From positions 853,661 through 917,660 of the forward strand of contig NW_020170382.1 in assembly GCF_000524195.1 (NCBI RefSeq): DNA of 64,000 nucleotides, given 5' to 3'. Origin of the DNA: Echinococcus granulosus (taxonomy: Eukaryota; Platyhelminthes; Cestoda; Cyclophyllidea; Taeniidae). How positions within the stretch are numbered: the first letter of the stretch is position 1; each line of letters opens with the position of its first letter. The position numbers and the translations under genes were made by a program. The notes beneath the pieces were generated by a model. It ran no database searches. It was not told the DNA's origin and saw only the letters and a program-made list of their open reading frames with translations. Shown here piece by piece: positions 1 through 12,114 of the stretch.

Positions 1-2332
1 GATCGCCAGACCTTCTCACGGCCCGGAGAGGAGCGCTTGCCATCGCCACCCAACGCCGTGCTCTGTGGTGTCAATTGGCCCTCATCACGATCTCAGAGTA
101 GTCCTCCTCTCAACAGCGATACGGCGGTCTCAGTGACAGCTTCAGGTGAGTCGCTTTTTGCCACCTAATTGATCTTTTTGGGCGTGGTCAGAGCTGCAGA
201 CATCCAGCGTGGATGCCTGAAATGTGGTGCAGAAGTAGCCTAGTTACTTCAGAAAACGTCGTGTGGCGTTCAAGTCCAGACGTAGGTTATTCAATAGATG
301 GAAGGATTGAGAGGCAAGACCCTGTGTCGCCACCGCTGCTATCATCATTGGTCATCGGACGTGATCAGAAACCCAGGCATTCCATAGAGAAACCTCGGCA
401 GGGTAGGCCTAAGAGCAACTCATATTTTACCGTAGGTCGGTAGTTTCTCCATAAGTCATTTTCATCCACACGAGCCCAGAAGTAGCTTTATTTTACGCAT
501 AGGGAAGAAGCTAGGAGGCTAACAATTTCGATGTCATTGATGTGAAGGCCACTTTAAAAGGGATTGAACTTGCTCGGGTATTAGTAAAGGTAGTCGTTTA
601 TGAGCAAATCGGATATCCGCTACATCCCACCAAGATTGAGATATTTTCATTTTGTTGTTGTTGCTCACAACTAAGTTCCTCCATTAGTCTTGTTGCTAAA
701 ATTCACGTTGCATCCATTACTGACGTGGACTAAGTCAGAGTTCATTCCATCATCGATATTCTTATCAGGAGAAAGTGACTGCTTTTGGAAACATTCGTAT
801 CATTTGTACCTGGGAAACTGAGGTCGGCACAGCTAGTGTTTGAAACACTCCTCAAAGGCTTTAGTAATGTTTTCGAGCCGGAAAGTAACCCTGCTGTAAG
901 CCTACAGACGGAATGAGAATCTCGTATCATTTCTTTTATTAGAAAAATAAGGACTACTGTTGTTTTAACTTAGGTGTTTACCGGGTTTCTTTGGGAAAAT
1001 ATCCTAGCCTTGGAAAATAATGCGTTTAAAGCAGCAAATCAGTTTTGGTAGACCTTCAAATTGATTATGTAACTTTATAGTTTGGGCAAACTCCCCTTAT
1101 TCGGGTTACTCATTAAGTTTAATACTGCTTGTGTACTGTGGGCGGTTTTTTTCTGGAGTAATCGAAGCGGGTTTGGTCACTTTTTATTGTCCTTTTTACA
1201 CTGGAAAGCCACCTTTGCCTCACCCTCCTTGTCAACAGTTCCTCGCCGCACACCGATTCCCGTGCCACCGCAGCGTACAGAGTCAACACGAAGTCAGGAT
1301 TCGGAGGTGACTGAAGGTGTCCCTAAATCGAGTCCCAAGATGGGCCTGCCCTCCACCACTCAATCTCCATCCAATGGTCTGGCAACGGCAAGTAGTGGCA
1401 GTACCAACAGTCTCGATTTCCACAGTGAACTTTCCTCCCGCCTGAAGCGCCAACTGGACAATTCGAGGTCCACTGACAGTCCCACTCGTTCGCCCGCCCC
1501 ACCCGGTGCCGCCACTGTCACCGCGGAGATGATCCAAGCCTCCAAGTCGAAGCTTAAGGCAACCACTACCACCACTCCTGCCACCATCACAGCCATAGAG
1601 ACCCAATCCGCACCCTCCGTGCCCGCATGGAAGGAGCTGGTGGTTCAGCGACGTCTCAAGAATGCCGAGCCGCCTGCAGGTAAGCGGATGAGCTGGACAC
1701 CCACGTCCAACTCCTGTTCTTCCTCTTCCGCCCTCAAACAACAGCAGCAATCATCAAACGTGGAGGCCTTTCCAGAAGTGGTGGAGGAGGAGGAAGAGGG
1801 TGGAGAAGAACGGGAAGGAGCTCTTCCAGCCATCATGTCGCAGTCGGTGACGTACACAAGCAGTTCCACCGTGATGCCCCCACCATCGTCGGGAAGTCCT
1901 TCCTCCTACGAGCATCTGCTGCAGCAGGTGACGGATCTCTGCGCTGATCTGAATCTGGCGAAAGTAAATCTTCCGAATGAGCACAATAGCACATTGGTGG
2001 ATCGAATTGAGGGGCTGAAACAGGCCTGCTTGGGGTATGTAGATGAAATGGACTGTTCAGCCCACGCGAAGTTTCGATTCAGGGATGAGTGCGCTCGACT
2101 ACAGGCTGCGGCAGATACCCTGCGTAGTATATGTGGTGTTGGTGCGAAAGCAGCGGTTGGCGCGGAGCTGGGAGGTCGCCGAAAGACATTTCAGGCCGTC
2201 TACACAACCGTAGAGGCTATTCACCAGTCCCTACTGCGTCTGACACCTGCGGTTCCTTCAAGCGACACTGTGGAAGAATCTACAGCTCCCCCAACCCGCA
2301 ATGCCTTTGTCAGCACGGGTGTCATCTCATGA
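1..2332 (+). CDS. ABL: ABL-family tyrosine kinase, C-terminal part (last two coding exons)
   Basis: Partial at the left edge. Coding blocks are 1-145 and 1239-2332; the intron 146-1238 starts GTGAGT and ends in a pyrimidine-rich CAACAG. The phase fits: one base left over from the first exon is completed by two bases of the second, giving 412 residues to a TGA at 2330. The kinase, SH2 and SH3 domains are off the window. What remains is a long low-complexity linker rich in Ser, Pro and Thr, with a PxxP-type stretch (RRTPIPVPPQR) of the kind SH3 domains bind, and an acidic run near 1778-1815. The last ~130 residues look like the ABL F-actin-binding domain: a YVD motif, then FRFRDE and evenly spaced leucines, aligning with the end of human ABL1 (YVDSIQQMRNKFAFRE region) as I remember it. 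That domain is a helical bundle that binds actin filaments. The open frame running upstream of 1239 is intronic. The domain match is by eye; no search was run. Confidence 0.75.
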
Positions 2333-5300
2333 AGAAGGAGTGGTCTGAATCCATCTGTATATACTGTGTACATACTTCTTTTTGTCCTCTCAAATCTCTT
2401 TCGCGTTCTTCAATATAAGTAAGGAAGTCAAACTGCTCTGGTGCAATCTTGTCTCCTCCTCTTTCGTCCCTCTTCTGCTTCTTTTTCCCACGAGAATGCA
2501 AACGCTGCATAGGAACGTCCCCTTTTTTGCTTCCTGAAAATCCTCGAAAGGTACTCGCAGCTCTGCTATTACCTCAAACCAATGTGATTTCGAATTTCGG
2601 GGTGTTTTATTATTTTTTTTCTCACTTGTTTTTTTAGGAACCGTAGTAAAGGGACAATCGACCTAGGCAACAGTGAGGGTGGGGGAGTGTTATAAACCAG
2701 TCTCCACGTTTTATGAACAACCGTTCATGTGTACGAATTGGCGGGGTCCTATCGTGCTGACTGACCAGATAAGCGATGGACTTGGGGTCAACTGTCTTTA
2801 TCGACTGATGTGGGTGAGTCAACACAGAGGTAGGGCGGCTGGCCAACGGGGGATGCCGAGGGCCGACTCTGAGCCATTGGGTTGGTTTAGTCACGCGTAC
2901 GCATAGTGGTGGATTGGCTTTGACCTCGAAGTGAGTGGTATCACACCCAAGGTGTATCTGAATTCCGTCTCAGCCCATCAGGAGGAGATTAGTGAGAGAC
3001 GGTTTTTAGGCTGGTTGTGCAATTAGCCATGAGATTTAAACCTTCAGAAATCTGGGTACGAACGTTTTTACCAGGGTTGTGTGCACTCCCAATACAGAGA
3101 TTTTCGGGTTTTATTTGTCTTTTGTACTTTATATGTGTACTTTTATGGTGGGTGGCAATGCCTTCACTACGTTTTATGACGTTTTATAGTACATAAGTTG
3201 GTAAATCTAGCAACTAAAACTCACCCCTCCCCTGTTTCGTAATCTTGTGCGTGATTGGATCAGTTTGTTATTTTAATGGCGGAAAATCCTGATCTTTCGA
3301 CTGACCAGAATATTACCCAGTTCCATAGGTTTTAAATTATCATTTGCAGCCCCTTACCTTTTACTAGTTTTAGATCATGCTACTGGTTCCCTTCAAAAAC
3401 GCGTTCCAGTTTGTTTTTTTGTCAAATTAATGCTTAATCTAAATTTCGGTTTGAAAACATCACCTTTTACTTTTACTACCACTTGTACGGAAATTCTCAC
3501 ACACGAAGGTAAATTTAATCAAACGTCAGTATTATCAACGAATCCAAAACCATTAAGGCACAGGAGAAGGTAACTTGTTTCAAAAGGTGGTGCTGCTTGA
3601 GACGTTTTCAAGGCGTTTCAAATTGTTTTTCGTCGGGGGAATTAATCGTCGCTTGCAGGCCGGCGAGCACTCTGATTGGTTGCTCTGACTAGCCGATTCT
3701 CCGTTCAAGACCTGTGATTGGCTGGGCGGCTGACTAATGGCACTGACGCACATGCCGTTGAGACAGGCGAGACACTTGGTGTTGTCATGCCGGCCGGTGG
3801 GATGGCCTGGACGACGTCGTCTGTCAAATTGCTGCTCCCAGAAGATGACATTTTTGTAAAATGTGCGGTGAATGTTGACAAAAAGGTTGCGAAGCACCTT
3901 TATGTGGAGAAGGGAGAAGATATCGAGGTTAGGTGCTTTTTCATAGGAGGGATTCACACTTGTGAAAGCGTCCGGATTTTCCGGAGCAGCCAACATTAAT
4001 GATCCGATCCGAGACCAAACATTAAAAATGCGTGAAGCATCTCCAGTTTGAAAATGAAAACTTTTATGTAGGGAATCTCAGTATGGCCGAATTATGATGT
4101 AGGTTTGCGTCTGGGCAGGTGGGTTTTCTTTTAGCCTTGAAGACCACTTTCCCTCGGCATGTATTTGAGTGGGTCATGCAATAAAAGTGTCAAAGTGTAC
4201 CATTCGCCATTTTTATGAATGAGCAGATCAACAACTTTACATACGCCGATTTTAGATGGGTTTTTCATGTTAACATTTTCGGATAAGCGTTTTAAGCCCT
4301 AACCCTGTATTTTAGGTGGTTAAACAGATCGTTATTTCCCCTTCGAGTGTAGGTGGAGAATTCACATATAGTCTACCTAAGATAAAACAGTAGTATGCTC
4401 TTCATCAGCATTGACTCCATTTTGGAGGGAAGCTTTTGTTGGTAATAACATTTAAAGCGTTTGCTAGGATTTCAGTGTGCTACTTACTATGAACCCCAGC
4501 AGTATTTGGGAATAGTTTGATGCACTGCTTCGGCACATTTTGGGCACGTTTTACTATTTTCTTAATATAGCTTTCTAATCTCAAAACAAGTCTTTATTTT
4601 GAATCCAGAGGCCATGCTTAAAGAGCGCAGGACCAATGAAGGCGGGATACATTTACGCTGCTTAGCTCAAATTCGTTACCTAGGCGTTATAAAACAGGGC
4701 TTTGTGTGGGATCGGCGAACCACTCGTGCGGAATGCTGCCAAGGGATAGTTTTATAACCCATTCCCAGCACGAATGATTGATCTTATGTCAGCCTTATTC
4801 TCTGAGAATGTAACATATATCAAGATTTAAATCCCATTTGTACGAACAGGCGTGAGAAGTGTTGCTTTTGATAAACTGTTCCAAGTACCAATTTGTGATT
4901 CGTGTGTATATTTGGATGTAAAAATTCAGGGAAAATGTTAGTTTACATATATTTGGAAATGACAAATGAAGCAGGCACTTGCAAATGCCATAATACTGTC
5001 ATATACCAAAAGTGGTTATTAATCACCTAAATGATCACACAAAGGATTTTTGATAGATCGAGACCTTCAACTTCGGGGAAACCATGCGCACAAATCCGGA
5101 TTCGACGTCGAGCCTTGAATTTTTCAGGTTATTTTTCGAAATAAGAGAAGATTATTCTGTCCCAGTGATTTACAAGTAGAGTCCAGTAGGATGCTTTTGC
5201 ACGAAATACTTGCCAAATTATTTTATACTGAACCATATCAGGTCATGTTGTTGTAACTCGCCTTAAAAACATCATGTCTTAAACTATGTTTAAAAGTTTT

Positions 5301-7534
5301 ACATTGGGAAAACCAAGTTACTTAAGGCATAATAACAGTAAATCTCAACATCTATTTCAGGTGTTATGAATAAAAAGGAAAGAAAACAGACAACTTTCAT
5401 GCGGCAAGCATCCACTCAAGTGATAAATATGCGTTGCGGGTAAGGGTTAGGCTGGCACAGCCACACCTAAGGTGGCTCTAGAAAAAAACAAAAGCCAAGA
5501 TCCACCATGAAGTAGAATTAGTGGAGCATCTTGAAACGTGGAGTCGCAATTTTTGAAGAGGCATTTCAATCTTGTCGGTACATACACATACACACATCCG
5601 CCCTCTTCAGGGATCCATTTTCCAGTTCTTACCTTCCAGCTCCTCCATCAAACCTAAAAGCAATCCTCAAGGGGCAATGAATTTTGTTTTTGATGGGAAA
5701 AACTGGTTGGTGATTGCAGATAGGCCTGCCAACTTATTATAAGTAAGCAAAGTGATTCGTGTAATATTCTGGCACTAGGTCAGAATTATAAATGTTGATG
5801 AAAAACCTGTAACTTTGGGGAAGTAGAGGTTATTTCATTTGTAACCTTTATTTACCGATATGCACAATGAGGTTTGTTTTAATTATTCATAACGGTAGGC
5901 AGAATCTCGAACCTCCCACAATTTGGGTTTCTTTTCCTAATGGTGAATGGCGAACTTCGTGCTACGGAGGACTCACATTCAATCCTAAATACCAAATAGG
6001 ATTTTAAGAAATAAAGTGGCCCGATTTGACCTATTATCCAAAATGTGATAGACGAAGTAAGTACAACTGACGGGGCCTCATCTGATGTGGATGTCGTGTG
6101 GGTGTAGAAGTGAGCAAGATCTGGTTCCCCAAAGACAACTCTGTGAACGGTTTTTGGAAATGGTTCAAAAGCTAAAGCTGGGAAAAAGGCATTTCATCCG
6201 TGCTTTTGAACCCTTAACCCACCTACTCTTCTAAAATTATGCTATTTATAAGGATAAATGAGGAAATTGCGTCAATTTAGATGTGTTTGAATGTACTATT
6301 TCAATGGGAATTGAAACCGGTTCACATTACCTCGAAACAGAAAGACTTGAAATCCACCTTGAAGTCTGTGAGTCATAGATGCGATTTTGCAAAATCAAGA
6401 TTAGCTGTATTTATGGGATTTGGATTTTGTTAGCAAATTGGAAGGTGTTTCCTTGGAATTGATGACGGGAAATCACTCTAGTGGTGTCAGACAAACAACT
6501 CACGTGGTCATTGATGGTTAGAGGTACGGATGCAATCAAAATGGAATTTACGTGGGGTGATAACGACTGCTGGAGTGAAAGAACTCCAGAAATCTACAGA
6601 CAAGCCAATGTCGAAGGTACGATCTGTGCGATAAACGCCGATCAACAATCGACTTAAGATGGCAGCGTATAGATTCGTGGCCTTCTACCTTATGCTAATC
6701 GGTTCATTGGGGACAGAATAGGAAATTGGCTATACCGACCCCCTTGGGCGTCCATCAAACATTACAGGTAAAAAGGAAGGAACAAAAGGATCCGAACGCA
6801 TACGCAATGAAAGAAGAGTAAGAATAGCAGATTTTAAGAAAGTGACAGTGATATGTCCATTGATCAACTGTTACAATGCAGCTAAATCTGGTTGTCAAGC
6901 CGGACAAAGGCACAGGGACATGTCCATGTCCATCGATCAAACAGTGCGAGGAGGGGAGAAGAGGAGTAGGGCTAACCTTTTGGATTCCCTCGAAGGTAAG
7001 TCAATATTTGATCAAACAGAAGGATGTGATACCTATGGAAAAAGACCGCTTCAATCTGCAAAATACGTGATGACTGAAAAATTGTCCGACAGTAATGCTG
7101 TAAGAGAGGGACAAAAGCACAATGGTTCATACATAAGTGATAAGCTGTGACAGTGTACCTGTCTGTTAATCATCGAACAACAGAGCTTTCCTATCGAATT
7201 GCAGTGGAGGATAAATGGAATTGGATGACAGGTCGCCGATTAGTCACTATGACCCGTGACCACAGGTTGAAAATGGGTTAGGATAGGGACGATCTCCAGA
7301 AGAACACCAACGTCACAATTAAACCAAGTCTATGAACTGCTAATAGATCCTTTTTTAACTAAAGAGGAGACGAAAATAACTTAAAGGAGGATCGTAGTTC
7401 AACCGATAAATGCTCGACTATTTCCGTACAGACAAGAACGTAGTAAAAGAGAAGTAGAGTGATGGGAGCACTCATCTGTTCTGACCTGTTTTTGTCAATC
7501 GAAGAGAGGAAGGCGAGAGATGAGGGAGACTGAC
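2333..7534. other. Intergenic region without a supported gene
   Basis: About 5.2 kb between the ABL stop codon and the 3'-most recognised exon of the minus-strand gene. AT-rich text with many stops. Open stretches at 3580-3999 (both strands) and 6842-7150 match no family I know and lack convincing splice sites. It must hold the ABL 3' UTR; the only polyA-like hexamer noticed nearby is a weak AATATA around 2411. It may also hold further 3' exons of the minus-strand gene, since the exon at 7535 ends at a donor site. No LTR of the dispersed family was seen here. Confidence 0.5.
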
Positions 7535-9055
7535 CTTGTCGACTTCCTCGGGGTACCATTTGGGAGGGGAGAGACGGACCTCGCCGTGAAGGGCGCATTC
7601 AGCGCAGGCCTGAGGAAAGAGCTCGAGGAGAACGTTGGCGCCAGGCCGAAGGGTGACGCATCCCTGCGACGACCACGTCGCTCCCTCCATGGCCGCCTGT
7701 GGCGCCGCCACCTCCATTGTTGGCGTTGTCTGATGCGACATTATCACCACGAAGGTGATAGCGCCCTTCATCGAGGTCCACTGCTTGCTGCACTTCTGCA
7801 AAGAACCATCGTGAATAGATTAATAGAATTGTTTAGCTTTTATGTGCGAGAATAGATGAGCTTTGAAACTTAAGTGAACCTCAGTAACCAATTCGAAATA
7901 TCAGTGTTTTGCCATTGGTTCAGTTTTGTGAGTTGCCACTGTGGATATTTTGGTTTCCTCAGTGTATTCTCTCCATGCTGATGACGTGGGTCGATTCTAC
8001 GCATTCCACCATAGTGTTATGACTCCTTTTGACATCAGGAATGACTCGAAGTGCTGCAATCCACAGGAGTATTTTAAAAATTTGTGGCAGAAGTATATTT
8101 TCCGAGGGGTAACCTATCTTCTTTCGTCATGGTAAAAGAATTTAAAAAGAAAAAAGTAATCTTCTAAAGTCAAAAACTCACATGCATTCAAAACAAGTGC
8201 TAAATGGGTGCAGAGAATAAAAAGCCCTAGCAGTAGTTGCTTAAACCCACCGAACACATGAATCGTGTCTTCGCCTCATCTTTGAAGCACACCACCTGGA
8301 GGTGATTAAAGCAGTTTTTCTGTGTCTGCTGCTCGCTCGCCGTGTGGAGCAGTTGTGGTGGCACCGGAGACATAATCTGCTGCAGTGTCGCTTGTGGGAA
8401 GGTCAGCGGCGTAGGCAAAGCTGGCATTTGGAGTGGCACCTGCGGTGAGGGTGAAGTCAGAGCCAGAATGTCCATCAGTAAATTGCCTGTCAACGGCAGT
8501 GGTGGTGTTGGTGCTGTTAGAATGGGCGTCGACGAAGCGGGAAGGAAGCACGGGTTGGGTTGAGTTAGAAGGAGAAGCGGTAACGTAGTGCTCGGCTGCA
8601 GGGTAAGGGGATTAAATAGAGCCGCGGACGGCAGCGGTGGCTGCGGTAGCGACGGAGGCGGTGGTGGTGGGGGTGGTGGTGGAGGAGCTCTTCGCGAAGT
8701 GAAGATGAGGGAGCGCAGTCTAGAGAAGTACTGTTGCACCTGTGGCCAGTTATCCAGATTTGGTGTGTCGGTGATCGCGGTAAAAGGAGTGGTTTGAAAG
8801 ACAGCTTCTAGGGGCACCGAGTTGGTGAGGATGTGTTTGAGCAGGTGGAATGTTGCCAGATGTCGCCCAGAAGGAGAGGAAGATGGGAAGGAGGTAGTCG
8901 TGGGACTCTGACCAGGAGGAGTAAGGAGGGTTAATTGTGCCTCTGGCCAGCAGTCCACAGAGTGACTAGTACAGGAGGCTCGGACACTCAGCAACCGTCC
9001 GGCCAGGTCCAAGCTCAACTGCACGAAGCGCGGGTTCCAGTGAGTATCACGCATG
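7535..9055 (-). CDS. Unrecognised minus-strand gene: two phase-matched exons with a polyproline tract
   Basis: In minus-strand order, exon 9055-8251 follows an acceptor with a pyrimidine-rich run ending CTTCACAG. It encodes about 268 residues and can end at the donor GTGGGT (8250 downward) in phase 0. Exon 7795-7535 follows TTCTTTGCAG, encodes exactly 87 residues and ends at the donor GTCAGT. Both splice boundaries fit phase 0, which is good support for real coding sequence. The first exon has a folded-looking start (HWNPRFVQLSLDLAG, then NWPQVQQYFSRL), then 12 consecutive prolines, then a long Pro/Leu/Thr-rich tail. The second contains CAECALHGEV. I recognise no family; a large nuclear or scaffold protein is only a guess. 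The exon at 9055 begins with the last base of a codon, so an upstream exon must end in phase 2. An alternative donor in the first exon, after HLQ, would shorten it by some 18 residues. Confidence 0.6.
8658..8693 (-). repeat. GGT/GGG-rich tract encoding polyproline
   Basis: On the plus strand this is a run of GGT, GGG and GGC triplets. On the minus strand it encodes 12 consecutive prolines flanked by RRA and SLPQPP, inside the exon 8251-9055. Mixed proline codons (CCA, CCC, CCG) suggest the tract is kept as protein sequence and is not a fresh pure microsatellite. Polyproline of this length commonly binds profilin, SH3 or WW partners. Confidence 0.7.
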
Positions 9056-9503
9056 CTGTGAAGCACCAAAGAAAAGAAGTTTTATTTAGACTATCTTGTG
9101 TTTGAACGCTAGGTTAATAGTAGTTTTATAAAGCTTCTTTTAAAAATCTATTCTGCTTAACCACAAAAAAGTGAAATGGAGGCAGCATTTTTTTTGTGTA
9201 GTTTCAAATGTCGCAGAATGCAACACTGTAGGTGCTTTTTTTTCTTTAGTATGATCATATGAATTAGGGCGATGCTGCGGATGGAATGAAGGAACAGGTA
9301 TTATTTCATTTAAATTCATGGAATTGTCCAGACGTCACGAGACCAATACTGGTTGAGTGAGAAGACGTTCTGAAGGTAATCTTGGTGATTCAAACTGTAT
9401 TTCAAGATCACAATGACACAAATGTCAGATGACCAAAAGGTTCCGACAGTGCAATGAATTGTTGTAACCTGTGCAGACCCATAAAATGTAAGTGGGTGTT
9501 CAC

Positions 9504-9592
9504 CTGGATGCATCGTAATGCGTACATATGAGGCGTCAGTCCATAATCGCTACCAGAGCATTTACTGGAACCTCGGCTGCCTTCCTCTTCTC
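9504..9592 (-). CDS. Probable exon of the minus-strand gene (block B)
   Basis: On the minus strand an acceptor (GAGTTCAG) at 9593 opens a frame reading EEEGSRGSSKCSGSDYGLTP and then HMYALRCIQ. It ends at the donor GTGAAC after 9504, phase 1 in and phase 0 out. The same block recurs near 25500-25560 in the repeated copy, where the frame is broken by TGA. The phases do not join directly to the exon starting at 9055 (which needs phase 2), so another exon is missing between them or the limits are off. The product is not recognised. Confidence 0.35.
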
Positions 9593-10157
9593 CTGAACTC
9601 ACGCCAGCTGTCAGATGAATGCCGTTTGAATGTCAATTGAGGGATGCAACAGTGGCCCGTCTGCATTACGAGCTGAGTCTGGTATGGTTGCAGGGCTGTG
9701 GAAACTTAGAATCCAACTCCCTACATAGCATTTGCAGAGGGTGGGGCAGGAGGTAGCAGGATGTACCACCAGGGACCCAACTGTTGCAATAAATAATTTG
9801 ATTTCAGTGATAGCTTATCACATGGTGCTCCTGCTGATGATGATGCCGACTATGCACCACTTTTAGGAAGACTCTCTACTCTTGGCAATGCTAAAGAGAT
9901 TAGGATTACGTGTTAGTATTGACATGCTAATTCAAGAACAACTTGTAAATGGTCAATTTTAGTACCATGCAATGCGACTGGCGAAACCGTCATATCATCC
10001 TACATCCACCATGAGGGGGAAGTAGAACTTGCTAACATCTACCAACAAGAAGCTGACAAAAATCTAGCAATAAGTCCGACCTATATACGCTTAAAAACTC
10101 CCGATTTTTAGATTATTTACAGACTGACGTGTGGTGAGAGATGACCTTTGCACTTAC

Positions 10158-10278
10158 TTGAAGCAACTTACACGTTAAGCGAACGAACCGATTGTCGGTC
10201 ACCTTCAAACAATCCACAGGTGATAATGCCATACCCACCTTGTGTGTGTGTGTGAAGGACTGTAACGCACGTTCTTTG
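10158..10278 (-). CDS. Probable exon of the minus-strand gene (block A)
   Basis: On the minus strand a strong acceptor (GCTTGCTTTTCAG) precedes 10278 and a consensus donor (GTAAGTGC) follows 10158. The 121-nt block enters in phase 2, leaves in phase 0 and has no stops. It encodes a CA-repeat-derived THTHK stretch followed by SPVDCLKVTDNRFVRLTCK. Acceptor and donor are both kept in the second copy (26038-26160). A 2-bp difference in the CA microsatellite shifts that copy out of frame. An alternative donor inside the block (AAG then GTGGGT) would give a shorter exon. Its incoming phase 2 is compatible with the probable first exon at 22150-22202. I do not recognise the protein. Confidence 0.4.
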
Positions 10279-11164
10279 CTGAAAAGCAAGCAACTCACAA
10301 CTTCGAGATGTGTGAGAATGTCCATGTACTTTCGTACAAAGCAAGATCTCATCTGGCGCGATTAGACATGCATTTTATGATCGAAGGAAATGAGGTGGTG
10401 CCTCTCCCCACCCTCGTCCTCCTCATTCCTATGCATTTCGCAAACTACTGATTCCCACCTTTGCTCGGCATTACACACCAGTATATCAAATTGACAGTGA
10501 GAAAATAAGGTGAGGGGTGGTGGTAGTTGGGGCCAGGTCTTTTTCTTTTCAAAGACCAAAGGCATTAAAAAGTGTAATTTGCATCTGTTTTATAACACAG
10601 TGGAAAACAATGGTTATTTGTAGTGGGTACTTCAAAGAGTACAATATTCTAGGAAGCCCTCGCAGTTATTCGCTTATTATTGTGGAGACACAGGGGAACG
10701 TTTGGTGTCTGGTGACTTCATTTTGATTGGAAAAGGCAGTAGTGATGCTACTGCATGCAGTACCTTTGGATCAGTCATGAAAAGTTTTCTGTGACGTTTA
10801 AAACATAAAAAAACAGAAAATAAGCTAGAGTTATTATTTATGCCGCCATTTTGGGCAAAGAATTTTCACATCATAAGCACAGTGTAGTTTTACACCACTT
10901 TTCCTTTCATCATCATCACCAAAAGTGTGTCTATCGAGGATAAGCAGAAATTGGATTCATCCAGATTCGTAAAGGCTTCCTAATTCTAACGTGGTGCAAA
11001 GTGCCTAATAATGGACAAACGAAAACATCTACATACCTGAACACCTCAAATATACTGAAGGTCTATAGTCTAAGGAAGCCGAATGAAGTGATGCATCTGT
11101 CAGGTTGACACGTTTTTGATGAAGTCGAAGAGATCACAAAAGCCCTTATTGGCAGCAAATCATA

Positions 11165-11368
11165 TGGTGCTTTAATTATTTGTTTAACACTTCGTTTTGA
11201 TTTCGCGGGCAATTAAGGCTCCGCCTTTGTGCTCCAACTTCTACATGGGTTCTGGGCCATGCCGGCGGCCCCCTCCCCTCCCCCCAAGTGCTTCTCTACG
11301 TCGACAATACACATCCTGACCGAGTATTGCGTCTTCTTTCGTCTTCGAGGGAGTCTCGGGACGCTACA
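11165..11368 (+). mobile_element. Solo LTR of the TRIM-like family
   Basis: A 204-bp copy recognised by the shared LTR blocks: TTTAAC.CTTCG, TTTCGCGGGCA..TAAGG, GGCCATGCC, TACGTCGACAATACA, CGAGTATTG, TCTTCTTTCGTCTTC, and the end GGGACGCTACA. No internal TRIM sequence follows. No target-site duplication was found at these limits. Confidence 0.8.
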
Positions 11369-12114
11369 TTGTTGCCATTAGAAGGTTTTCCATTGCCTAT
11401 TCGGCACTACGCGAATGTTCCCGGAGAGCCATATATCAGGCAGTTTAAACTGCTATGATTTGCTGCATCTTGAAGACCATAAATATTAATACCTCCTGTA
11501 AAATGAGTTGAAGTTAAGATAAACAGCAGGCGAAAATATAAACATCTTTCAAGAAAAGTCAAAATTGGATGGCTATTCAAAAAAGACGTAAACTGAAGGT
11601 GATCAACTTATACTGCACGAATTGCCGTTTCTAATAAACAGCCTGCTACTAAGGTCATAAAGCAAATCATATCGCCACTAAGAAATTGAAGGAATGATTA
11701 TTTTTAGGCAGTTTTGCATGAAGAGGACGTTGGCTAGAATACAGGGTTAACTCAAAGATCCAGTTGGATGTAAATTAGGCACTAATCTGTCCCGTAAAGG
11801 TGGAAAGGGGCTACCACACGACTTCTGGGTTGCCACTATTGTCATGTAAAGAAGAGTAATTAAAAGTAAAACCACTTGATCAAAATAATGACTTGGTTTG
11901 GGTGCTATTCTGCATTCCGCCGATAAGGGTGTAATTTACGGGAGTGATGGGACAACTTGATGTTCAATTTTTAAATTAAATTTGCGAATATTTACTTATG
12001 TTGGTAGTTTGCGGTTGATTTACTCATTGAAATCTGGCGTACTATCCTCCATAAGGTGGTAACGATGTAGATTGCACTGCGGCGATGTTATGCAATACTC
12101 CGATCATTTTTTTA

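Larger units (their letters stand above)
9467..10455. repeat. Dispersed ~1-kb repeat, copy 1 (intact-frame copy)
   Basis: This stretch aligns in the same orientation with 25452-26370. Similarity is patchy, with the best blocks at 9467-9560 and 10150-10290 and much weaker sequence between. The two good blocks coincide with splice-flanked open frames on the minus strand (9504-9592 and 10158-10278). That pattern is expected if a genomic piece containing exons and introns was duplicated. Copy 1 keeps both frames open; copy 2 does not. Confidence 0.7.

Noticed and set aside
1082..1238. Open frame extending the ABL last exon upstream
   Set aside because: It is hydrophobic and unlike the linker. 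A good acceptor at 1238 and matching phase with exon 1-145 show that it is intron.
3580..3999. Overlapping open frames on both strands (138 and 93 codons)
   Set aside because: No family resemblance, no convincing splice sites, and mirrored frames are common by chance.
6842..7150. 102-codon plus frame
   Set aside because: Low-quality composition and no homology recognised; probably chance or a decayed repeat.
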